A program made the position numbers and the translations under genes. The notes beneath the pieces were generated by a model. The model did not search any database and had not been told where the DNA came from. It saw only the letters and a program-made list of their open reading frames with translations. Shown one piece after another: positions 44,156 through 52,306 of a DNA stretch of 64,000 nucleotides (positions are counted from its first letter, which is position 1; every line of letters starts with the position of its first letter). Source of the stretch: an uncultured Aquimarina sp. (GTDB lineage Bacteria; Bacteroidota; Bacteroidia; Flavobacteriales; Flavobacteriaceae); contig CANLEM010000007.1 of assembly GCA_947489685.1 (NCBI GenBank), positions 125,310 through 189,309 of the forward strand. The letters run 5' to 3'.

Positions 44156-45109
44156 ATGATATTAAGTGTATTTTATGTATTAATAGGATTTGTACTTCTT
44201 GTTGTAGGAGGAGAATTTTTGGTACGATCATCGGTAGCATTATCCTTTAGGTTAAAACTCTCTAAAATGGTTATTGGTTTGACTGTGGTTTCATTTGCTA
44301 CATCTGCGCCAGAACTTTTGGTGAGCATTCAAGCTGCTTTAGATGGGTTGTCTGATATCTCTTTAGGAAATGTTGTGGGGTCCAATATCGCTAATATCGG
44401 TTTGGTACTAGGAATTACTGCTATTATTGGTCCGTTGGCAATTGATAGGGATTTTTATAAGTTTAATTGGCCAGTAATGGTACTGCTATCTTTTGCACTT
44501 TATTTCGTTTTAGACAATGATGGGATTTTGAGTAGGATAGAGGGGATTGCTTTCTTTTCGGTTTTATTGATATATCTTTTCTTGTTAATTAGAAGATCAA
44601 GAAAATTTGCAGATACAATGGTAGAAGAAGTAGATGATGCGCTAGAAAAAGCATCAAACTTTAAGATTTTTATTTGGTTACTTATTGGTGGATGTGCATT
44701 GTATTTTGGTTCTGAATTGTTGGTAAGCGGGGCAGAAAATATAGCTTTAAAAATGGGAGTTAGCGAAGGTGTTATTGCAGTAACTCTTATTGCGGTGGGT
44801 ACGAGTGTGCCAGAATTGGCAGCGTCGGTTATTGCGGCATTAAAACAAGAAAAAGCAATCTCTTTAGGAAACCTTATAGGATCTAATATTTTTAATATAG
44901 CTTCAGTTCTGGGTATAACAGCAATGATTCAACCGATAGCTGTAAAAGATGAGGCTTTAATGGGAGTTAATATTTATTGGATGTTAGGTTTTGCTATGAT
45001 TTTATTACCCTTAGCATTTATCCCTAAAAAAATGGTATTAAGCCGTCCTAAAGGTCTTTTGATATTTGTAGGGTACTGCGTTTTTATAGCATTGGTATTT
45101 TTGAAATGA
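44156..45109 (+). CDS. CaCA-family calcium/sodium antiporter (YrbG-like)
   Basis: A 317-residue integral membrane exchanger with about ten helices in two inverted halves. Each half has the alpha-repeat: FATSAPELLVS with SLGNVVGSNIANIGLVLG, then VGTSVPELAAS with SLGNLIGSNIFNIASVLG. A charged loop (about residues 140-170) separates the halves. It should expel Ca2+ in exchange for Na+ or H+ at the inner membrane. It is divergent from the BlaI operon and closed by a strong terminator. Confidence 0.95.
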   Translation: MILSVFYVLIGFVLLVVGGEFLVRSSVALSFRLKLSKMVIGLTVVSFATSAPELLVSIQAALDGLSDISLGNVVGSNIANIGLVLGITAIIGPLAIDRDFYKFNWPVMVLLSFALYFVLDNDGILSRIEGIAFFSVLLIYLFLLIRRSRKFADTMVEEVDDALEKASNFKIFIWLLIGGCALYFGSELLVSGAENIALKMGVSEGVIAVTLIAVGTSVPELAASVIAALKQEKAISLGNLIGSNIFNIASVLGITAMIQPIAVKDEALMGVNIYWMLGFAMILLPLAFIPKKMVLSRPKGLLIFVGYCVFIALVFLK

Positions 45110-45133
45110 AAATGATTTTTAAAAAAGAATAAT

Positions 45134-45169
45134 AAAAAAACCTCTAAGAATTTTCTCAGAGGTTTTTTT
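45134..45169. terminator. Bidirectional terminator between exchanger and glutamine synthetase genes
   Basis: AAAAAAACCTCT(A)AGAA / TTCT(C)AGAGGTTTTTTT has one mismatch and flanking A and T runs, so it can act in both directions. Confidence 0.85.
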
Positions 45170-45207
45170 GCGTTTAACTAACAACCTAGGTTAGTTCATG
45201 TATTGTA

Positions 45208-46233
45208 TTATGCTAATAGAGCTTCTACATTTGCCGTTTTAACCGTTGTAACGATTCTTGCAGCAATTTTGTATGGATCTCCATTAGAAGCTGGGCGACG
45301 ATCTTCTAACCATCCTTTCCATCCGTTTTCTACTGTGATAATAGGAATTCTTATAGAAGCTCCTCTATCAGATATACCGTATGAGAATTCATGAATAGAT
45401 TGTGTTTCGTGCTCTCCAGTTAGTCTTTGATCATTAAACTCACCGTATACCGCAATATGTTCTTTAGTAACAGGTCTGAAAGCTTCACATATAGTTTCGT
45501 ATACTTCTTTAGAACCACAAGTCCTTAGTACTTCGTTAGAGAAGTTAGCATGCATACCAGAACCGTTCCAGTCACCTTTGATTGGTTTAGGGTGGTACTC
45601 AATATAGTAACCGTATTTTTCGGTAAGACGATCTAATAAGTAACGAGCTACCCAAATTTCATCTCCTGCTTTCTTTGCTCCTTTAGAGAATAATTGAAAC
45701 TCCCACTGTCCACTTGCTACTTCCTGGTTGATACCTTCAAAATTAAGTCCGGCATCGATACAAAGATCAGCATGTTCTTCAACAAAATCTCTTCCATGAG
45801 TATTTCTACCTCCTACAGAACAATAGTACATTCCTTGAGGTCCTGGGTAACCACCAACAGGAAAACCTAGAGGTAATTGTGTGTTGCGGTCCATGATAAA
45901 GTATTCTTGTTCAAAACCAAACCAAAAATCATTGTCATTATCATCAATCGTTGCTCTTGCATTAGACTCATGAGGAGTACCATCTGCATTTAAAACTTCT
46001 GTCATTACAAGATATCCGTTTCTTCTTGTAGGATCAGGATAGATAGCTACAGGTTTCAATAAACAGTCAGAAGATCCTCCTTCTGCTTGTCTTGTTGAAC
46101 TACCATCAAAAGACCATACTGGACAGTCTTCAAGCTTTCCACTAAAGTTTTCTTCAACTTTTGTTTTACTTCTTAGATTAGCAGTTGGTTTATAACCATC
46201 TAGCCAAATGTATTCTAATTTAGCTTTACTCAT
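45208..46233 (-). CDS. Glutamine synthetase, type II (eukaryotic-like)
   Basis: A 341-residue GSII that condenses glutamate and ammonia at the cost of ATP. The beta-grasp domain (residues 1-100) includes YIWLDGY and WSFDGSSTRQAEG. The catalytic part contains WFGFEQEYFIMD, GINQEVASGQWEFQ, DWNGSGMHANFS and SIHEFSYGISDRGASIRIP. The length is that of eukaryotic-type GSII, not the 450-470 residues of GSI, so adenylylation control is not expected. It is divergent from the type III enzyme gene. Confidence 0.95.
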   Translation of the reverse strand: MSKAKLEYIWLDGYKPTANLRSKTKVEENFSGKLEDCPVWSFDGSSTRQAEGGSSDCLLKPVAIYPDPTRRNGYLVMTEVLNADGTPHESNARATIDDNDNDFWFGFEQEYFIMDRNTQLPLGFPVGGYPGPQGMYYCSVGGRNTHGRDFVEEHADLCIDAGLNFEGINQEVASGQWEFQLFSKGAKKAGDEIWVARYLLDRLTEKYGYYIEYHPKPIKGDWNGSGMHANFSNEVLRTCGSKEVYETICEAFRPVTKEHIAVYGEFNDQRLTGEHETQSIHEFSYGISDRGASIRIPIITVENGWKGWLEDRRPASNGDPYKIAARIVTTVKTANVEALLA

Positions 46234-46303
46234 AATTAATACTTTATAAATTGAACTCTTAAGGATGCAAAACTAATTCTTCTTTTTGTATAACCAAAAA
46301 AAA

Positions 46304-46366
46304 TAGGGGGGTTATCGCTAAATTTATCACCATTTTTATGAACACCCTACTTTTTTAGGGGGTATT
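46304..46366. promoter_or_regulatory. G-tract motifs in the glutamine synthetase divergent region
   Basis: TAGGGGGGTTAT (46304-46315) and TAGGGGGTATT (46356-46366) are direct-repeat-like. The inverted ACCCTA at 46344-46349 can pair with the second. Such G-runs are rare in this AT-rich region and lie between the two genes. A regulator site or RNA structure is possible; evidence is weak. Confidence 0.3.
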
Positions 46367-46425
46367 TTAAATTATATTCATTTTTAAAAGAATTTATTTT
46401 TCATATTTACAATGCAAACTTGTTC

Positions 46426-46433
46426 TATATTTG
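46426..46433 (+). promoter_or_regulatory. -7 promoter element for glutamine synthetase III
   Basis: TATATTTG fits TAnnTTTG, 19 bp before ATG 46453, and excludes the in-frame TTG at 46420 as start. Confidence 0.55.
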
Positions 46434-46452
46434 TAATAAAACTTACTCAATT

Positions 46453-48639
46453 ATGTCTACACTCAGATTTCAAGCTTTAAAAGAAACGTTAAATCGTGGT
46501 TCTGTGATAGTTAAAGAAACAGAACGTAGATCAGTTCTGTTTGGTGAAAATGTGTTTAATCAAACAACAATGTTGCAATCTTTAACCAAGGATGCCTATA
46601 GCAGTGTAATGAATGCTATAGAACATGGTTCTAAGATAGATCGTAGGATTGCAGATCAAATTGCTTCTTCCATGAAAGATTGGGCGTTAGCAAAGGGGGT
46701 TACTCATTATACCCATTGGTTTCAACCACTTACAGGAGCTACGGCCGAAAAACATGATGCATTTTTTGAAACAATTGGTAATGGACAAGCAATCGAGAAG
46801 TTTGGAGGAGGTCAATTAGTACAGCAAGAACCAGATGCTTCTTCTTTTCCGCATGGAGGAATTCGTAATACTTTCGAAGCAAGAGGGTATACGGCTTGGG
46901 ACCCGACGTCTCCAGCATTTATCTATGGTACAACATTATGTATACCTACAGTTTTTGTGGCATATACAGGTGAGGCTTTGGATTATAAAACTCCCTTGTT
47001 AAGAGCATTGCAAGCGGTAGATAATGCAGCCACTGCAGTAGCCAAATATTTTGATAAAAATGTAAAAAAAGTAAATGCTTCTTTGGGTTGGGAGCAAGAA
47101 TATTTTTTAATAGATAGTGCATTGGCTTATTCTAGACCAGATATTGTAATGACAGGTAGAACGCTTTTGGGACACTTATCTGCCAAGGGGCAACAACTGG
47201 ATGATCATTACTTTGGAAGTATTCCAACAAGAGCTCTAAATTTTATGATGGATCTAGAGGTAGAATGTATGTTATTGGGTATTCCTGTAAAAACTAGGCA
47301 TAATGAGGTTGCACCTAATCAATTTGAATTAGCTCCTATTTATGAAGAGACCAACTTAGCAGTAGATCATAACTCTCTATTGATGGATATTATGGGTAAA
47401 ATAGCCGCAAGGCATAATCTTAGGGTTTTACTTCATGAAAAACCTTTTGCCGGAGTAAATGGATCGGGAAAACATAATAATTGGTCATTAGGAACCAATA
47501 CTGGAGTAAATTTGTTAAGTCCAGGAAAGACACCAATGAGCAATCTTCAGTTTTTAACTTTTTTTGTAAATACTATTAAAGCAATAAATGATAATGAAGA
47601 GTTGATGAGAGCAGGTATTGCTTCTGCTAGTAACGATCATAGATTGGGGGCAAATGAAGCGCCACCAGCAATTATGTCGGTATTTATTGGGGAGCAATTA
47701 ACCGCAGTTCTCAAAGAATTAGAAGGAGTTACCGATGGAAAATTATCTCCTCAAGAAAAAACAGATCTTAAATTGAATGTTGTTGGTAAAATCCCTGAGA
47801 TTTTATTAGATAATACCGATAGAAACAGAACATCTCCTTTTGCATTTACAGGTAATAAATTTGAATTTAGAGCAGTTGGATCTAAAGCAAACTGCGCTAA
47901 TCCCATGACTATTCTTAATACAATTGTAGCAAAACAATTAGTTGACTTTAAAAAGGAAGTAGATGGATTAATTGATAAAAAAGGTCTCAAAAAAGATGAA
48001 GCTATCTTTAATATATTAAGAGAATACATAAAGAAATCGAAAAACATTCTTTTTGAAGGTAATGGATATAGTGCGGATTGGGAGAAAGAAGCAAAGAAAC
48101 GAGGACTGAGTAATAATAAAACAACTCCTGAAGCGCTAAAAGCCAAAGTGTCTGAAAAAAACATTACCCTTTTTGAAAATATGGGCGTAATGAATAAAAT
48201 CGAAGCCGAAGCACGTTATGAAATTGAGGTCGAAGAATATGTGATGAGGATTCAGATAGAAGGCAGAGTTTTAGGAGATATAGCAAGAAACCATGTAATT
48301 CCTACCGCTATACGATATCAAAACATGCTAATTAGCAATGTTTCTGGTTTGAAAGATCTCTACGGAAAAGATTTCAAAAAACATGCTCAAGAACAAATGG
48401 AAATTATCGAGGAGATTTCTGAACATATAGGAAAAATTAATACCAAGGTTAATAAGATGACCGAAGAAAGAAGAAAAGCAAATAAATTAGAAGATCTTGA
48501 GAAAAAAGCTGCGGATTATTGTAAAAAAGTAAAACCTGTATTTGACGAAATTAGATATAGTTGCGATAAATTAGAATTGTTAGTCGATGATGAATTATGG
48601 CCGTTAACTAAGTATCGTGAGTTACTGTTTACCAGATAG
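46453..48639 (+). CDS. Glutamine synthetase, type III
   Basis: A 728-residue GSIII, the large double-ring form found in Bacteroidota and cyanobacteria. The start MSTLRFQALKETLNR is the family N-terminus. The catalytic domain shows LGWEQEYFLID, RHNEVAPNQFELAPIYEE, HEKPFAGVNGSGKHNNWSL, and SPFAFTGNKFEFRAVGS. The C-terminal helical domain of about 200 residues is typical. It provides a second ammonia-assimilating activity next to GSII, in divergent orientation. Confidence 0.96.
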   Translation: MSTLRFQALKETLNRGSVIVKETERRSVLFGENVFNQTTMLQSLTKDAYSSVMNAIEHGSKIDRRIADQIASSMKDWALAKGVTHYTHWFQPLTGATAEKHDAFFETIGNGQAIEKFGGGQLVQQEPDASSFPHGGIRNTFEARGYTAWDPTSPAFIYGTTLCIPTVFVAYTGEALDYKTPLLRALQAVDNAATAVAKYFDKNVKKVNASLGWEQEYFLIDSALAYSRPDIVMTGRTLLGHLSAKGQQLDDHYFGSIPTRALNFMMDLEVECMLLGIPVKTRHNEVAPNQFELAPIYEETNLAVDHNSLLMDIMGKIAARHNLRVLLHEKPFAGVNGSGKHNNWSLGTNTGVNLLSPGKTPMSNLQFLTFFVNTIKAINDNEELMRAGIASASNDHRLGANEAPPAIMSVFIGEQLTAVLKELEGVTDGKLSPQEKTDLKLNVVGKIPEILLDNTDRNRTSPFAFTGNKFEFRAVGSKANCANPMTILNTIVAKQLVDFKKEVDGLIDKKGLKKDEAIFNILREYIKKSKNILFEGNGYSADWEKEAKKRGLSNNKTTPEALKAKVSEKNITLFENMGVMNKIEAEARYEIEVEEYVMRIQIEGRVLGDIARNHVIPTAIRYQNMLISNVSGLKDLYGKDFKKHAQEQMEIIEEISEHIGKINTKVNKMTEERRKANKLEDLEKKAADYCKKVKPVFDEIRYSCDKLELLVDDELWPLTKYRELLFTR

Positions 48640-48968
48640 GTAGGAAATAGCTTACATACCTAATTTTAGAGTCATTTTTAACATAATAATAAAAACTGTT
48701 AAACTATTAATAAAACCTTAGGAAAAAGTAGTTTTTACGGTTTTTACGTAATGTATTTTGTCGAATTCTTAAGAAAGGTTTAAAATCACCTTAATATTTT
48801 TATAAATTTGTCAACATCAAGATGGATATATTTTGATGAAAACCCCCTAGAGCCCCCAAAAATACTTTTATACTTAAAACATATAATAGGTTAGAATTTT
48901 CTGATCGAAAATAGGCTTATGCTTTAAAAATAAATGAACTCACATTAATCATTTTAATTATATTACGT
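48640..48968. other. Intergenic region upstream of the curli locus
   Basis: A 329-bp AT-rich gap with a C-rich patch near 48842-48858 (ACCCCCTAGAGCCCCC). No gene was found. It should hold the curli promoter, though no -7 box was clear. Confidence 0.5.
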
Positions 48969-50483
48969 ATGAAAACAATTATTCTTAGTCTAGCGGCTAT
49001 TTTAGGAACGACAGTGATGGTTGCACAGTCAAATTCGAGTAACGTTAGTCAAACAGGGGACGAAAACCTAGCAACTATTACTCAGGTAGGAGCTACCAAT
49101 ACTTCGGTGACAATTCAAGAAGGAATGGGGAACAATGCTACGGCAATTCAGGGAAGTGATGATTTTAGTTCTACTAGTGGAACTGTTGAACAAACGCAAA
49201 TAGGAAATAAGAACACTGCTTTTGCTCAGCACGAAGAACTTTTAAATTCGGTTGATCAAGATCAAATCGGAGATGGTAACTCTGCAAGTGCTACTCAAAA
49301 TTTAGCTTTTACTGGTGGAGGTAACCAAGCAACTCAATTACAAGAAGGAGATGGTAATACTGCTGTTATCTCTCAAGAAGGGATCTTGAATACAGCATTC
49401 CAAACTCAAATTGGAGATGGTAACTCTGCAACAGCTTCTCAAGAAGGAACTTTTAATGTTAGCGAAAGTAATCAGGATGGTGTTTTTAACACAGCTACTA
49501 TTACACAAGTAGGAGACAATAACTCTTCTCAGCAAACGCAATTAGGTGAAGCAAACTTGGCTTCTGGTGAGCAGTTTGGACCTGATAACGTTTTGATCCA
49601 AGATCAAGATGGTGGTGGTAACACTGCTACTTCTGTTCAAGGAAGCAGTATTTTTGAATCTAGAGGTGGTGAAGTACAACAAATTCAAATCGGTGATGAG
49701 AACAATGCATTCGCTAACCAGGAAGAAGATAATAACACTGCATTACAAGGACAATTAGGAGACGCAAATGATGCAAGTATTACTCAAAACCTAGGTTCAT
49801 TTGGTGGAGATAATTTTGCAATCCAAATTCAAATAGGTAACGGTAACATTGCTAGCGCTAGCCAAAATGGAAGCACTAACGTTTCTGACCAATCTCAAAG
49901 CGGAGACGAAAATGTTGCTAGTGTAACACAATCTGGTACTGATAATATTGCTGTTCAAAATCAAACAGGAATAGGGAACAATGCCGAGGCTGTACAAGGT
50001 GGATTTTTCTTTACTTCTAGAGGTGGTTCTATAAATCAGACTCAGACTGGTGAAAGTAATGATGCATTTGCAAGACAAGAAGAAGATAATAACGTTGCTA
50101 CGCAAACTCAAAATGGTGTTGGTAACAGTGCTTCTTCTACTCAAAATATTCTAACTTTTGGTGGAGAAAATGTTGCAGATCAGTTTCAATTTGGAAATGG
50201 TAACATTTCTGAATCTTCACAAGAAGGAGTTACAGGTATTTCTGGAGAAAGTAACTTAGTGATTCACTTCCAGTTCGGAGACGAAAATATTGCAACGTCT
50301 GATCAAAATGGAGCTACAAACACAAGTGATATTTTCCAATTCGGAAATGGAAACTTAGCCGAAGACATTCAAACTGGTTTGAATAACAATACTTTTGTTA
50401 CTCAGTTAGGAGATCTTAATACGAGTACTATTATTCAGGCTGGAACAGGTAACTCTGCGGTAGTTACTCAAAATGGATTTTAA
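48969..50483 (+). CDS. Giant curlin (CsgA-like major subunit)
   Basis: A 504-residue secreted amyloid subunit. After a 20-residue signal peptide the whole protein consists of about 21 curlin-type repeats of about 22 residues (pattern x-Q-x-G-x-x-N-x-A-x-x-x-Q), against five in E. coli CsgA. Anchor motifs GNNATAIQG (54-62), GNTATSVQG (217-225) and GNNAEAVQG (336-344) mark three longer super-repeats. Each is followed by an R/T-S-x-G-G-type break and a T-Q-N-L-type region with FGG or TGG. It is the first gene of the curli cluster and is likely exported by the CsgEFG machine. Confidence 0.92.
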   Translation: MKTIILSLAAILGTTVMVAQSNSSNVSQTGDENLATITQVGATNTSVTIQEGMGNNATAIQGSDDFSSTSGTVEQTQIGNKNTAFAQHEELLNSVDQDQIGDGNSASATQNLAFTGGGNQATQLQEGDGNTAVISQEGILNTAFQTQIGDGNSATASQEGTFNVSESNQDGVFNTATITQVGDNNSSQQTQLGEANLASGEQFGPDNVLIQDQDGGGNTATSVQGSSIFESRGGEVQQIQIGDENNAFANQEEDNNTALQGQLGDANDASITQNLGSFGGDNFAIQIQIGNGNIASASQNGSTNVSDQSQSGDENVASVTQSGTDNIAVQNQTGIGNNAEAVQGGFFFTSRGGSINQTQTGESNDAFARQEEDNNVATQTQNGVGNSASSTQNILTFGGENVADQFQFGNGNISESSQEGVTGISGESNLVIHFQFGDENIATSDQNGATNTSDIFQFGNGNLAEDIQTGLNNNTFVTQLGDLNTSTIIQAGTGNSAVVTQNGF

Positions 50484-50518
50484 TCAAACATTTGATTAAA
50501 TATTTAATATCTTTAGAG

Positions 50519-50558
50519 AGAGTTATGCTAATACAAAAATTAGCATAACTCTTTTCTC
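50519..50558 (+). terminator. Hairpin between major and minor curlin genes
   Basis: A perfect 14-bp stem (AGAGTTATGCTAAT with its complement), 6-nt loop and TTTCTCC tail lie 36 bp after the major curlin stop. It is probably a partial terminator or mRNA 3'-end stabiliser inside the operon. Confidence 0.75.
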
Positions 50559-50581
50559 CATTTTTTAACTCTGAAAAAAAA

Positions 50582-51100
50582 ATGAATACTATTTATTTAA
50601 GGATTTTCGTGTTATTGTTATTCTCTTCAGCTATATCATTTGCTCAGGACACCGATAAGGATGATGAGATTTTAATTACAGATCAGGATAAATTTATAAC
50701 ATTGTCCCAGTTAAATGCTGTTACTTCTCAAGAAACAAGAAGTTTATCATCTGTTGCCCAGGGTGTAAATTCTGTTTTTATACAACAAATAGGTGCAGAT
50801 AATATCGTGATTTCTAATGTTGTTTCCCAGTCGTCGGATATTAAAATATTTCAAGACGGAACAGAGAATACAGTTGAGATTAATGAAACTGCTAGAGAAA
50901 TTGACAAATTCATTACCCAAACAGGTAATAATAATAGTGTCGTTGATTTTTCATTCGACCCAAATGCATCAACAAGTTTAGAGCTAATCCAAGAAGGAAA
51001 TAATCTTATTTTTGAACGTTTTGGTAGTAATGAGTTGTCTAAAAACTTAAAGTTTAAGATGACCGGTGATGCGCGAACTATTGTAATTAGAAGTTTTTAA
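50582..51100 (+). CDS. Minor curlin / CsgB-like nucleator
   Basis: A 172-residue protein with a 21-residue signal peptide. The N-terminal part (22-65) is non-repetitive and charged. Four or so imperfect curlin repeats then appear: VFIQQIGADNIVI, IKIFQDGTENTVEI, FITQTGNNNSVV and LELIQEGNNLIF. The C-terminus is basic (KFKMTGDARTIVIRSF), as in CsgB, whose last basic repeat anchors the fibre to the cell. Its position between the major subunit and csgE supports a nucleator role. Confidence 0.8.
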   Translation: MNTIYLRIFVLLLFSSAISFAQDTDKDDEILITDQDKFITLSQLNAVTSQETRSLSSVAQGVNSVFIQQIGADNIVISNVVSQSSDIKIFQDGTENTVEINETAREIDKFITQTGNNNSVVDFSFDPNASTSLELIQEGNNLIFERFGSNELSKNLKFKMTGDARTIVIRSF

Positions 51101-51123
51101 TCTTCTTAACTAGATTTTATGTT

Positions 51124-51852
51124 ATGAAACCAAAACTTATCATATTTTTTATTTTGGTTTTTCATGCAGCAATTGGTCAGCAGCATACAAATACTGATGT
51201 AGTTGCCAAAATAAAGTCCGAAACAGTTGATGGCACCATTTCGTTATCAGCTACCGGAGTTAATACTACCGAGGTATATAAAAGTCTAAAATATACCTTT
51301 ACTGTTTTTAGAACAAATGCTCAAAATAACCTTTCAAAAAATAATCAAGAAGGTAGATTTACTCTAGAAGAAAATGAAACAAAAGAGTTGGCGGTAACCT
51401 CTATAAATGTTGATGAAACAGATAAGATAGTTGTACTCCTGTTGATTTATGAAGAGGAAAAAATAATTGGAAAAGATCGCTTGGCTTTTAACGAAGAGGT
51501 CAAAAAAAAATCAACACAACTTGAAGAAGAATCATCTGATGATGGAATAGAACTAAAAGGTATTGTTGTCGAAGAAACTAAGACTAAACCAGGGAGAGAT
51601 TTTTACGAGTTCTTTTATAGTTCTTATACACTTAATCAAATAAACGGAAATAAAATAGTAGGTATATACGAAACATTAAGTTTTGGACGTACCACAATAC
51701 TTCAAGTAAAAGTAGAAGATAACGTAATTCATCAATTTATTGGGAAACCCGATTTGGAATATTTAGAACAAATGTCGAAACTTGCAATTCGAAAAGTGTA
51801 CAAATATTTTAAAGATCTTAAGAAGCAGAAAAATGATATTTTTCAGTATTAA
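51124..51852 (+). CDS. csgE: CsgE with N-terminal CsgH-like domain
   Basis: A 242-residue secreted protein in two parts. Residues 143-235 are CsgE: GRDFYEFFYSSY near 157-168, then ETLSFGRTTILQVKVEDNVIHQFIG and a C-terminal amphipathic helix. CsgE caps the CsgG secretion pore and loads subunits. Residues about 25-123 resemble CsgH, an Ig-like curlin chaperone. They follow its pattern: a strand TFTVFRTNAQNN, then S-x-x-N-Q-x-G-x-F-T-L, acidic turns, and VVLLLIYEEEKIIGKDRLAF. An acidic linker (124-142) joins them. CsgE alone is about 107 mature residues, so this is roughly double length. Confidence 0.85.
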   Translation: MKPKLIIFFILVFHAAIGQQHTNTDVVAKIKSETVDGTISLSATGVNTTEVYKSLKYTFTVFRTNAQNNLSKNNQEGRFTLEENETKELAVTSINVDETDKIVVLLLIYEEEKIIGKDRLAFNEEVKKKSTQLEEESSDDGIELKGIVVEETKTKPGRDFYEFFYSSYTLNQINGNKIVGIYETLSFGRTTILQVKVEDNVIHQFIGKPDLEYLEQMSKLAIRKVYKYFKDLKKQKNDIFQY

Positions 51853-51898
51853 TTAAGGTACTTTTGCTATTCGATGGCTGAAATAATAAAACAAACAC

Positions 51899-52300
51899 AT
51901 GAAATCATTTGCAATAACACTATTTTTTGTTTTTTCTGCCTATGGCTTTTCTTTTGGACAAGATTTAGTCTATAGACCTAAAAACCCAGCTTTTGGAGGA
52001 GATACTTTTAACTATCAGTGGTTATTAAGTTCTGCAGAAGCTCAAAATAAATTCACAGATGAAGATGCATCTGGTGATGATAGATCCGATCTAGAAAGAT
52101 TTACCGAAAACTTAAATAATCAATTGTTAAACCAGATATCCAGAACATTGTTTAATCAGCAATTTGGAGATGGCCTTACCGAAGGTACTTTTAGTTTTGG
52201 TACTTTGTTTATAGAAATCTTTCCGTCAGGAGAAGGCTTGGTGATCAATATCCTTGACACAAGCACTGGGGATCAGTCTCAAGTAATAATTCCTAATTAA
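51899..52300 (+). CDS. csgF: Curli assembly protein CsgF
   Basis: A 133-residue protein with a 20-residue signal peptide. The mature N-terminus reads QDLVYRPKNPAFGGDTFNYQWLLSSAEAQN in two adjoining blocks, which is the CsgF segment that inserts into the CsgG channel. The C-terminal domain (GTFSFGTLFIEIFP, VINILDTSTGDQSQVIIP) matches the beta part. CsgF couples secretion to nucleation at the cell surface. It lies 46 bp after csgE and 6 bp before csgG. Confidence 0.95.
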   Translation: MKSFAITLFFVFSAYGFSFGQDLVYRPKNPAFGGDTFNYQWLLSSAEAQNKFTDEDASGDDRSDLERFTENLNNQLLNQISRTLFNQQFGDGLTEGTFSFGTLFIEIFPSGEGLVINILDTSTGDQSQVIIPN

Positions 52301-52306
52301 TATTTA

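Noticed and set aside
46304..46366. Glutamine or ammonium riboswitch before the glutamine synthetase genes
   Set aside because: No recognisable riboswitch fold could be drawn; only G-tracts and a short inverted repeat are visible.
49338..50144. Minus-strand frames within the giant curlin gene
   Set aside because: They are shadows of a repetitive gene; composition is Ser/Ile/Leu-rich without any domain or start signal.
48969..50483. Periodic repeats that could be mistaken for a CRISPR array
   Set aside because: The repeats are imperfect, of about 66 bp, in frame, and encode curlin units; there are no unique spacers.
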